6,705 nucleotides of DNA from Akkermansiaceae bacterium UBA4145 (GTDB taxonomy: Bacteria; Verrucomicrobiota; Verrucomicrobiia; Verrucomicrobiales; Akkermansiaceae). The DNA lies in NCBI GenBank assembly GCA_002380675.1, contig DFWB01000330.1, forward strand, positions 1-6,705, read 5' to 3'. Under the pieces are notes generated by a model. It saw only the letters and a program-made list of their open reading frames with translations, did not search any database and was not told the origin of the DNA. Position 1 is the first letter of the stretch, and every line of letters starts with the position of its first letter. A program made the position numbers and the translations under genes. Below are positions 1-6,705 of this stretch, in pieces.

Positions 1-3000
1 GCTGACAGGAACCCGAATCACGGATCCGTCGCTCGGAGATCCAGGTTATCTGGCCTCGCCCTCGCCGCGGACCTTCAATGGAGATACGTTTGACGGGTTT
101 GTCGGGGACACTTCATTTAATATTGATCGCGGTTTTTTTGAGGATCCCTTTGCCCTTGAAGTCACCTCCTCCACGGAAGGCGCTGAGATTCGCTACACGC
201 TGGATGGAAGCCCGCCGAGCCCAACAAGGGGGATGGTCTACACCGGGCCCATTCAGATAACCGGGACAACAGTGGTTCGTGCCATGGCACACAAGGCCGG
301 GTTGAGGCCTACCAATGTTGACACTCAGACTTACCTGTTTCCGGAGGACGTGGTCAATCAGTCTCGCATGCGCACCTCCGTCACCCAGTCGGCAACCCTT
401 GGGCCCCAGATGGTTGATGCTCTCAAGGCCGTGCCGACTGTTTCAATAGTCACGGACAACCCCGGTCCGTTTCAGAATGAGGGGGGCAGCAATATCCGGA
501 GTGAGTCGCCAACGTCCGTGGAGATGATCTTTCCCGATGGTAGGGCCGGTTTTCAGGAAAACGCCGGCTTAAAGCATTTTGGAGGTTACTACACCAACTT
601 CCGGAAGAAGAGCTTCCGCATTGGCTTTCGCTCACAATACGGTGCGACCAAGGTCAAATATCCCATCTTCGACGGATTCGAATACAAGCACTACCCGCCG
701 ACTGATCGCTTTGACATCATGGATTTACGCAGTGGGTCCCACGATATGCGCTCCCGTGGAGCCTACATGTCCAACCGCTTCACTGATGACTCTATGCTGG
801 ATATGGGCAATCTTGCTCCGCACGGGCGCTTCGTGCACGTCTACCTTAACGGTAGTTACTGGGGGCAATATCATCTGCGTGAGCGATGGAATGCTGACAT
901 GGCTTCAAGCTATCTTGGAGGCCCCAAGGCGGACTATGACGCGGTGAATCTCAATGACGGATTCCGCAATGATGAAAAGGTCTACGACGGTGACGGCGTC
1001 TTCTGGAATGAGGCGAAGGCACTGGCATCAGGATCCAATCCGTGGGCAAACAATAATAACAATATCGATGTCGCAAACCTTATTGACTTCATGCTGCTAT
1101 GGGTAAGTGGAGATTCGGAGAGTGAGGTCAGGTTGCTGGGCTCCAAGACCCAGGGGCAGCCTTTTCGCTTCCAGATGAAGGACGCCGATGGCTACCTGCG
1201 TAGCACAAATCGCTCAGTCACCAGTTCCGGGCCTCTAGATTTGATGTCCCGACTCCGCAATGGAAACACGGATTTTGCCATGCTGGTCACTGACCGCATC
1301 CATATGCACTTCTTCAACGATGGGGCTCTGACGCCATCTCAGAATATTGAGCGGTTGCAAAAGCGTGTTGATGAAGCCCGGCCGGGGTTTATTGCCGAGT
1401 CCGCGCGTTGGGGAGATCAGTTTCGCGAATATCAGGACTGGCTCAACTACCAGCAGAATCTGGTCAATAATCACTTCAGGGGCCTCACCAGTACGATGGT
1501 CGGTCGATTCAGGGCGAGTGGCATGTATCCGGATACCATCGCGCCTGTCTTCAGTCAGCATGGAGGTTCTGTCCTGTCGACTACCCCTCTGACAATGTCA
1601 ACCGACGCTGATACTATCTACTATACCCTCGACGGAAGTGACCCCCGGTTGCCGGGAGGAGTCCCCAATCCAATAGCTACGCTTGCTTCCTTCGGCGGTG
1701 GCAATCAGGTCGACCCACCACAAACCTTTATTACCACCGGTCATCTCTGGAAATACCTCGACGACGGGAGCAACCAGGGAACCAACTGGAGAGTCAGTGC
1801 CTTTGACGATTCCTCATGGGAAGAGGGGCCGTCCGAGCTGGGGTATGGATCTGATGGAGAAGGGGCGGGAACAACGGTCTCCTTTGGCCCCAGCAGTAGT
1901 AATAAGTACGCTACCACCTATTTCCGAACAGCGATTAATGTCCCCGATCCATCCCAATTTCTTCGGTTCACGCTTCGTTTGAAATATGACGACGCCGCGG
2001 CGGTGTATCTTAACGGTTCTGAGATCATCCGCACCCCCAATCTTCCCTCTGGGGCACCCTATGACCAGTATGCCAGTAGCACCACCAGCAGTGAGGACGC
2101 GTGGTCCGATTACACCATTCCAACAACTACCTTTCGGGCAGGAACCAACACCATTGCGGTTGAGGTGCATCAGGGAAGTGGAACCAGCTCCGACATGCGC
2201 ATGGATCTTGTTCTACGGGGTGAGACCACGGCGGGGGGCGGGGGAGGCGGAGATAATATTTCAGACCCTCTCTTCCTAAGTGAACCGGCGAGGCTGCGAG
2301 CCCGCGCCTACAATAATGATACAGGAGAATGGAGTGCTTTGAACGAAGCGCTGTTTACTCTTGATACCGAGCCTGCAGGGGCCGGAAATCTTGTTGTTGC
2401 AGAAATGCATTATCATCCCGCCGATCCTGCCACACCGGAGGAATCGACGGTGAGTAACGACCGGGATGATTATGAGTTTCTTGAACTTCTTAATATCGGG
2501 TCACGGGCAATCGATCTCACGGGCGTGCGCTTCAGCGCAGGCGTTAACTTCTCCTTCCCTGACAATACGGTCCTCTCTCCAGGCGAGAGGGTGGTTCTTT
2601 TGCGGAACCAGCTTGCCTATGAGGCGCGCTACGGTGCGCTGCCCGCAACACAGTGGTTTGAATATTCCGGGCGCCTCAGTAACGATGGGGAGAGAGTTAT
2701 CCTTCTGGGAGCAGATTCTGATCCTGTTCACAGCTTCAGCTACAACGATCAACCACCATGGCCTGCCCCGGCTGATGGGGACGGGCCAAGCCTCGTGCTC
2801 GTCAACCCGGCGAGCGATCCAGACCACGGACTCGCGGCCAGTTGGGTTGCCAGCCGTACAACGGGGGGCTCACCGGGAACACCCGAGCCTGTCGGAACTG
2901 ACTATGCCGCCTGGGCCGTTGGCTACAACCTGGCGGGTGGTCCCGGCAACGACGACGACCTCGACGGCATCAGTAACTTCCTCGAGTTTCTCTATGGGTC

Positions 3001-3295
3001 GCGCCCGGATCTTGCCTCGGATGCTCCGGGACCCCGTATCGACGTCGAGAGTTTAGAAATAGATGGGATGATCGAAAATTATCTCGTGCTTACCTACCAA
3101 GAGAATCTCAATGCTCTAGGCGCTCTCACCGTTGAGATTTCCAGCGACCTCGTGACCTGGTCATCTGACCCGGGCCTGACCGAACTGCTGACTCAAGTCG
3201 ACAATGGAGATGGCACTGTCACCGTGAGTCTTCGCCTTGTCAGTCCTGTCAACCCCAGCGGAGGATCGTATTTCGCTCGCTTGCGGGGAAACTGA
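1..3295 (+). CDS. CotH kinase family / chitobiase-like / lamin-tail multidomain secreted protein (5' end outside window)
   Basis: The frame is open from base 2 to the TGA at 3293-3295 (1097 visible residues, numbered from base 2). The ATG at 233 is internal: coherent domain sequence runs in frame before it, so the true start lies left of the window. Visible order: 1-30, tail resembling the end of a lamin-tail domain (YLASPSPRTFNG); 43-113, chitobiase/hexosaminidase C-terminal-like domain (YTLDGSPPS); about 140-509, CotH kinase-like domain with KKSFRIGF (202-209), YLNGSYWGQYHLRER (281-295) and KDADG (393-397); 515-557 plus 753-787, a second chitobiase-like domain (YYTLDGSDP, WSALNEALFTLD) split by a jelly-roll module at 574-740 (WKYLDDGSNQGTNW, VYLNGSEIIR); six glycines at 745-750; 791-957, lamin-tail domain; 964-1097, C-terminal tail with a calcium-loop-like DDDLDGISNFLEF (984-996). 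Known CotH relatives phosphorylate proteins; here kinase activity is inference. An extracellular or surface location is likely from the domain content, but the signal peptide is not visible. The frame is intact, with no frameshift. Confidence 0.95.
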   Translation, partial: LTGTRITDPSLGDPGYLASPSPRTFNGDTFDGFVGDTSFNIDRGFFEDPFALEVTSSTEGAEIRYTLDGSPPSPTRGMVYTGPIQITGTTVVRAMAHKAGLRPTNVDTQTYLFPEDVVNQSRMRTSVTQSATLGPQMVDALKAVPTVSIVTDNPGPFQNEGGSNIRSESPTSVEMIFPDGRAGFQENAGLKHFGGYYTNFRKKSFRIGFRSQYGATKVKYPIFDGFEYKHYPPTDRFDIMDLRSGSHDMRSRGAYMSNRFTDDSMLDMGNLAPHGRFVHVYLNGSYWGQYHLRERWNADMASSYLGGPKADYDAVNLNDGFRNDEKVYDGDGVFWNEAKALASGSNPWANNNNNIDVANLIDFMLLWVSGDSESEVRLLGSKTQGQPFRFQMKDADGYLRSTNRSVTSSGPLDLMSRLRNGNTDFAMLVTDRIHMHFFNDGALTPSQNIERLQKRVDEARPGFIAESARWGDQFREYQDWLNYQQNLVNNHFRGLTSTMVGRFRASGMYPDTIAPVFSQHGGSVLSTTPLTMSTDADTIYYTLDGSDPRLPGGVPNPIATLASFGGGNQVDPPQTFITTGHLWKYLDDGSNQGTNWRVSAFDDSSWEEGPSELGYGSDGEGAGTTVSFGPSSSNKYATTYFRTAINVPDPSQFLRFTLRLKYDDAAAVYLNGSEIIRTPNLPSGAPYDQYASSTTSSEDAWSDYTIPTTTFRAGTNTIAVEVHQGSGTSSDMRMDLVLRGETTAGGGGGGDNISDPLFLSEPARLRARAYNNDTGEWSALNEALFTLDTEPAGAGNLVVAEMHYHPADPATPEESTVSNDRDDYEFLELLNIGSRAIDLTGVRFSAGVNFSFPDNTVLSPGERVVLLRNQLAYEARYGALPATQWFEYSGRLSNDGERVILLGADSDPVHSFSYNDQPPWPAPADGDGPSLVLVNPASDPDHGLAASWVASRTTGGSPGTPEPVGTDYAAWAVGYNLAGGPGNDDDLDGISNFLEFLYGSRPDLASDAPGPRIDVESLEIDGMIENYLVLTYQENLNALGALTVEISSDLVTWSSDPGLTELLTQVDNGDGTVTVSLRLVSPVNPSGGSYFARLRGN

Positions 3296-3307
3296 TCCAA
3301 GGGGGCC

Positions 3308-4609
3308 TTAGAGTTTCCATCCCTCGCGGAACTCGGAATGGATGAACTCCTCGACTTTTCCGTTGCCGGTTGGCTTGAAAGCCTTGGCGTCCCAGTCGAA
3401 CCCGCCCCCGGAGCGCCATGCTGCATTGGCCAGGAGAACTCCTTCAGCGAGTGGCCCGCTATAGTCGACAAAATCGCAGGTTGCGCGCGGACCACCCTTA
3501 GCAGCTCCGATCCACTCCTGATGGAAGCCCGGAGAGGGGGCGATTGACTCCACTGGGACAACTGGATCCGATCCGTCAAACATTCTGGCGGTGTATCCCC
3601 CGAAGTCGGCTGAGATCGTCCCCTTCTCTCCTACAAACAGGACCATCTTCTGTTCGGCCTCATATTTGCTGAATATCTCCTTGCGGGGTCCGCCATGCCA
3701 CCAGTGCACGGACAGCGCGGGCCGCTTGCCATCGTCGGAAGCTGCAAACTCAAGGCGGGTTTGCATTCTCTTGGGAGTTCGTTGGGAATCAATCTCCGAC
3801 GCTTCTGGGATAACATCAAGGTCTACTCGTTTCGCATGGCTCAGGTCGAGAGCCCAATAGGGAATGTCGAGGGTGTGGCATCCCCAGTTGCCTGTTTCTC
3901 CTGTCCCGAAGTCCCACCAGAATCTCCAGTTGTAGGGGCAGTAGGCCGGGCTGTAGGGCCTGGCCTTGGCGGGTCCCAGCCAGAGATTCCAGTCCAAGTG
4001 CCTGGGAACAGAAGGGAAGTCTTCCGGGAGCGCAGGCATCCCCCGGCTCCCTCCCTGAAAGGCATAGACTTTTCTGATCTTTCCGATCATACCGCTTTGT
4101 ACGGCTTCTACCGTACGACGCATTCCGCTGTTGGCGTGGCGCTGGTTTCCGAGCTGGGTAGCCACCTTCATCTCGTTGGCGATCCGGGTCAGTTCCCGGC
4201 ATTCCCATGCAGAATGTGCCAGAGGCTTCTCGCAGTAGACATGCTTGCCCATCAGCATGGCTTGCCGGGCGGGATGAAAGTGCGTGTGGTCTGGAGTGCT
4301 CACCACCACCGCATCGATGGACTTGTCCATTTCATCAAGCATCCTGCGGAAGTCACGGTATTGCCTCGCTTTTGGAAAGCGCGTCCAGTTCTTGCCGGCC
4401 CGCTTTTCGTCCACGTCACACACTGCCACAATATTCTCTCCCGCAACCTTTCCGAGGTTGCCTCCTCCCTGGCCTCCGATTCCGATACAGGCAATGTTGA
4501 GCTTGTCGTTCGGAGAGGCGGCACGGACCCGGGGAGATGTTCCTGCCCAGTATCCCGCTCCGAGGGAGGCGGTAGCAGCAAGGAAGTGACGGCGATTCGG
4601 TTGGAGCAT
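3308..4609 (-). CDS. Tat-exported Gfo/Idh/MocA family NAD(P)-dependent oxidoreductase
   Basis: Complete 433-residue gene, ATG at 4607-4609 and TAA at 3308-3310. The N-terminus MLQPNRRHFLAATASLGAG is a twin-arginine signal (RR at 6-7, then a hydrophobic stretch, likely cleaved near residues 30-31), which fixes this start because an earlier or later one would disrupt the short n-region. The Rossmann fold follows: IACIGIGGQGGGNL (39-52), AVCDVD (62-67) at the second strand, and STPDHTHFHPA (104-114). CEKPLAH (126-132) carries the family's usual catalytic lysine, K128. GNWGCHTLDIPYWALDL (240-256) has the His/Asp pair expected near the active site. The C-terminal half matches the alpha/beta domain of exported PVC and Bacteroidota members and ends FREGWKL, as many of these do. 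Family members oxidise, reduce or hydrolyse sugars and cyclitols using tightly bound nicotinamide cofactor; the substrate here cannot be read from sequence. It should act in the periplasm. No clear Shine-Dalgarno precedes the ATG: the closest match, AGGG, lies 12 nt upstream, which is far. The gene converges on the CotH gene and lies downstream of the ThuA fusion gene. Confidence 0.96.
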   Translation of the reverse strand: MLQPNRRHFLAATASLGAGYWAGTSPRVRAASPNDKLNIACIGIGGQGGGNLGKVAGENIVAVCDVDEKRAGKNWTRFPKARQYRDFRRMLDEMDKSIDAVVVSTPDHTHFHPARQAMLMGKHVYCEKPLAHSAWECRELTRIANEMKVATQLGNQRHANSGMRRTVEAVQSGMIGKIRKVYAFQGGSRGMPALPEDFPSVPRHLDWNLWLGPAKARPYSPAYCPYNWRFWWDFGTGETGNWGCHTLDIPYWALDLSHAKRVDLDVIPEASEIDSQRTPKRMQTRLEFAASDDGKRPALSVHWWHGGPRKEIFSKYEAEQKMVLFVGEKGTISADFGGYTARMFDGSDPVVPVESIAPSPGFHQEWIGAAKGGPRATCDFVDYSGPLAEGVLLANAAWRSGGGFDWDAKAFKPTGNGKVEEFIHSEFREGWKL

Positions 4610-4636
4610 GAGGACTTTTTACCCTGTTCCGCACCC

Positions 4637-4651
4637 GGGGGTAAATCCCCC
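4637..4651 (-). repeat. Short G/C inverted repeat in the oxidoreductase leader
   Basis: Five G and five C flank a 5-nt A/T loop (GGGGGATTTACCCCC on the minus strand), a perfect 5-bp stem ending 27 nt before the oxidoreductase ATG. There is no T-run after it, so it is not a classic terminator. It could form a small leader hairpin or be chance in GC-rich DNA. Confidence 0.3.
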
Positions 4652-4740
4652 AAAGTAATCACTCCTGAGTTCGTTCTCTCGCTCGCGCCAGCATGAAAGG
4701 ATGGGGTGATTTCGCGGAGATGCCATATTTTAGGGGCTTG

Positions 4741-4769
4741 ATGGAGACGTTATCGAGGAGGCTCTCCAT
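4741..4769. repeat. 7-bp perfect inverted repeat with 15-nt spacer
   Basis: ATGGAGA at 4741-4747 pairs with TCTCCAT at 4763-4769. It lies 43 bp past the stop of the ThuA fusion gene and about 130 bp before the oxidoreductase ATG. It could be a weak terminator stem or a dimeric regulator site. The arms do not extend, and no T-run follows on the minus strand. Confidence 0.25.
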
Positions 4770-4811
4770 GCAATGTCTGACGGATCAGGAAGTCTGCGGC
4801 CGGATACAGGA

Positions 4812-6705
4812 TCAAAAGGATTCCGGGACCGTGCGCCCGAGGCACCATAAGACGGCATTGCGATAGAGCCGCTGGACGTTGGGGTCTTCAAAGCTCTTCC
4901 GGGCACCTATGGTGGTCACGAGAGCGCGGCGGTTCTGGATGCTGTCGACAGTCCACACCAGTGGGTGGGGGCTGCCGTTGAGGCGTTCTTGGTCTTCAGC
5001 GGAGAGGACCATGACGTGGTTGTGCCCGCCGACCTCTTTAAAGGTCGCTCGTTGAAGGCCTTTTAGCCCCTGTCCGACCATGAGAGGGGTGCACTCGATC
5101 CCGAGCGGGTTGACCGCGTAATGGAAGTCGGGAGTCCAGAAGCGTGGTTCAAGGCCCGTCATGACGGGATGCTTTGAGGCCATGACGTAGTTCACCTGGC
5201 TCGAATCGTGACCGTGGTGACCACGGTAGGGTGTTCCAAAGTGGCGAGTTGGGAATGCTCGGTTTTCAGCCTCGAGCTTGGACCCCCTGGGAAAATCAAA
5301 GAGGTGCGTGGTAGTGCGGACAGCGATGAAAGGTTTCCGGTCGAGATATTGATCGAGCGCTTTATATTGGGACTCTTGGAGGTTCACAAAACGAAGGGAG
5401 AGAATCAAAAGGTCAGCTTCGGGAAGGTGCTTGGAGAGATCTGGGAATTGATGGGGATTTGTGGCGCGGTTTAGTTGGAGATGAGTGACCTTAAGTTGGT
5501 GTTCTTGTTCCAGCTTCTTTCCAAGCTCACTCAGGGATGCTCTCGTCCCGTATTCGGGCTCGCCGGTGAGGATGAGCACTTCGCTGTTCGTTTTTTCGGA
5601 GGATAATGAGGCCCTCGCTTCGCCAACGATCATCGTTCCTTGCATGATACGCCAGTGGCCGGGCACAGTGCAGAGAAAAGGATAAGAGCCGGGTTTCCGG
5701 GGAGTGCGAAAACGCAGGATCACCTCCTGATAGGGGTTTGCCATCGGAGTGGCATGGAGAACTTCGGGTAGATCAGGAATCCAATCACGATCGATGGCCT
5801 TGGGATCAGCGAGCATATTGTCAACCGCGCGGCCGACCTTTTCCAGTGAGCCGGGAGCGCACAGGACGAGGTTGTGCTGAATAGCATCGGGATTATCCAA
5901 GCGGAACTCGACCGGGGTGTCGGCTGGGAGTTGGATGGAGGTTTTATTGAAGCGAAGTTGATCGGAGACTGTAGATATTTCTACTGGCAGTAATTGGAGG
6001 GAACGAATCCGAACGAGAGCATCGGGAGCCTTACCGAGGGTAGCGATATCGCTAAGGAGCCTGGAGGCGAGTTGGAAAGAAAGAGAGCCACGTTTCTCCA
6101 CGGGGGTAGCCTCAAGGGCAGGAAGAAGAGTGCGAAGCAGGGTAGCGCTCTCTTGTGGAGGCCAGCCCTCCTTGGATCGTGCCAAGACGGCCTCGGCTGC
6201 GGCTGCAGTAAGATCCGGATTCAGGACATGTTTGGCGAGGATCGTGAAGATCCTAACGTCGTTTCCTGGGATGCGCCCGAGGCAGAAGAGGGCAGCTTCC
6301 TGTACCACCCGAGGACGAGAAAGGGCTTTTTGGGCGGGTTCGAGATAGGATTTTTTGAGCTCGAGGGAATTGATCCGGGCGATGGATCGGAGGGCGTCGG
6401 GGTCGAGAGGAAAAGAAGGGAGGTGGCCGGAGCGAAGCTGAGCGGCGAAGGCGGCTTGGCGGATACTTGAACTCTTTGATTTCGACAACGGCTTGAGAAC
6501 ATCGGGGGAGGACACCGTGGTGGAGTCAAGGATCGCAAGCCAATCCTGAAGAGAGGGGCGCTCTTCCCGTTCAAGCTGTTCGATGATCTCAATCAATATC
6601 TCCTCCTTTGTTCTGGATCCCTTGCCGGCGAGGTGATGCAGGGCCTTGAGACGAAGCTCGGAATCCAGTTTGGGGCGGCGTATGAGAGTCTTCAGGACAG
6701 GTTCG
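4812..6705 (-). CDS. HEAT-repeat / azurin-like cupredoxin / ThuA-like fusion protein (5' end outside window)
   Basis: The frame is open from the right edge (first whole codon 6702-6704) to the TGA at 4812-4814, giving 630 visible residues. The only start-like codon near the 5' side is TTG at 6594-6596, and it is almost certainly an internal leucine: 36 in-frame residues of helical-repeat character precede it, and the first methionine comes only at residue 297. Order: 1 to about 235, alpha-helical HEAT-like repeats; about 238-362, cupredoxin domain with TPVEFRLDNPDAIQHNLV and FLCTVPGHWRIMQG, giving type 1 copper ligands H277, C345, H350 and M354 with the azurin spacing (Cys +5 His +4 Met); about 374-624, ThuA-like domain with VLILTGEPEYG, HPVMTGL, PLVWTVD and NAVLWCLGR. 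Cupredoxins carry single electrons; ThuA-like domains have a glutamine-amidotransferase-like fold and are associated with sugar use, with no settled activity. No CxxCH haem motif is visible. In PVC bacteria related proteins often start with a sugar-dehydrogenase propeller, so the missing N-terminus may hold one (inference). It probably acts in the periplasm. The oxidoreductase gene follows on the same strand after 202 bp. Confidence 0.93.
   Translation of the reverse strand, partial: EPVLKTLIRRPKLDSELRLKALHHLAGKGSRTKEEILIEIIEQLEREERPSLQDWLAILDSTTVSSPDVLKPLSKSKSSSIRQAAFAAQLRSGHLPSFPLDPDALRSIARINSLELKKSYLEPAQKALSRPRVVQEAALFCLGRIPGNDVRIFTILAKHVLNPDLTAAAAEAVLARSKEGWPPQESATLLRTLLPALEATPVEKRGSLSFQLASRLLSDIATLGKAPDALVRIRSLQLLPVEISTVSDQLRFNKTSIQLPADTPVEFRLDNPDAIQHNLVLCAPGSLEKVGRAVDNMLADPKAIDRDWIPDLPEVLHATPMANPYQEVILRFRTPRKPGSYPFLCTVPGHWRIMQGTMIVGEARASLSSEKTNSEVLILTGEPEYGTRASLSELGKKLEQEHQLKVTHLQLNRATNPHQFPDLSKHLPEADLLILSLRFVNLQESQYKALDQYLDRKPFIAVRTTTHLFDFPRGSKLEAENRAFPTRHFGTPYRGHHGHDSSQVNYVMASKHPVMTGLEPRFWTPDFHYAVNPLGIECTPLMVGQGLKGLQRATFKEVGGHNHVMVLSAEDQERLNGSPHPLVWTVDSIQNRRALVTTIGARKSFEDPNVQRLYRNAVLWCLGRTVPESF

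Larger units (their letters stand above)
4610..4811. other. Intergenic region between the ThuA fusion gene and the oxidoreductase gene
   Basis: This 202-bp stretch separates two minus-strand genes. It should hold the leader of the oxidoreductase gene and possibly its promoter, but I see no convincing -35/-10 pair. The best minus-strand -10 resemblance, TAAAAT near 4731-4736, has no matching -35. There is no hairpin followed by a T-run on the minus strand, so no intrinsic terminator for the upstream gene is evident. No coding frame of interest is present. Confidence 0.6.

Noticed and set aside
233..235. ATG at 233 as the start of the CotH gene
   Set aside because: The frame is open to the left edge and the preceding residues complete the chitobiase-like domain (EIRYTLDGSPPS), so this Met is internal.
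2231..2251. G-rich tract as a possible G-quadruplex or frameshift site
   Set aside because: It encodes an in-frame poly-glycine linker at a domain boundary, and the reading frame continues correctly on both sides.
2466..3056. A 196-codon plus-strand open frame in another frame of the CotH gene
   Set aside because: It overlaps the lamin-tail domain, whose frame gives coherent family sequence; the alternative translation resembles nothing and is Ser/Arg-rich.
3299..3309. AAGG...CCTT mini-palindrome between the convergent stops as a bidirectional terminator
   Set aside because: The stem is only 4 bp with a 3-nt loop and has no T-run on either side.
3695..4696. A 333-codon plus-strand open frame opposite the oxidoreductase gene
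   Set aside because: It lies almost wholly antisense to a clear Gfo/Idh/MocA gene, and its translation is low in recognisable motifs and rich in Pro, Cys, Gly and Arg. It is a GC-driven shadow frame.
5994..6470. A 158-codon plus-strand open frame opposite the HEAT-repeat region
   Set aside because: It is antisense to the real gene, Gly/Lys/Glu-rich without any fold signature, and has no plausible neighbours in its direction.

Overview
The window looks like a chromosomal piece from a PVC-superphylum bacterium, most likely Verrucomicrobiota (Planctomycetota is the main alternative). The reasons are the gene families present: a giant secreted CotH-kinase/chitobiase-like/lamin-tail protein, a Tat-exported Gfo/Idh/MocA oxidoreductase ending in an aromatic-Arg-x-Gly-Trp motif, and a HEAT + azurin-like + ThuA fusion. 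All three are hallmarks of secreted carbohydrate-related gene sets in these phyla. The assignment rests on family recognition, not on a marker gene.

Layout. Bases 1-3295 (+) hold the 3' part of a very large multidomain extracellular protein whose 5' end lies left of the window. After a 12-bp gap, bases 3308-4609 (-) hold a complete Gfo/Idh/MocA-family oxidoreductase with a Tat signal, convergent with the first gene. A 202-bp non-coding stretch (4610-4811) follows, with no convincing promoter or terminator and two short inverted repeats. Bases 4812-6705 (-) hold the 3' part of a HEAT-repeat/cupredoxin/ThuA protein whose 5' end lies right of the window.

How the genes may relate. The two minus-strand genes are co-directional, with the ThuA fusion upstream of the oxidoreductase. 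Both families recur in exported sugar oxidation or modification gene sets of PVC bacteria, so a shared role in periplasmic carbohydrate metabolism is plausible, but the 202-bp gap leaves co-transcription unproven. The CotH protein is on the other strand and probably acts at the cell surface as a separate unit.

No RNA gene, CRISPR array, insertion sequence, phage gene or toxin-antitoxin pair was seen. Coding density is about 97 percent. I did not find evidence for an undescribed system. The points most worth a second look are the domain architectures of the two truncated genes.
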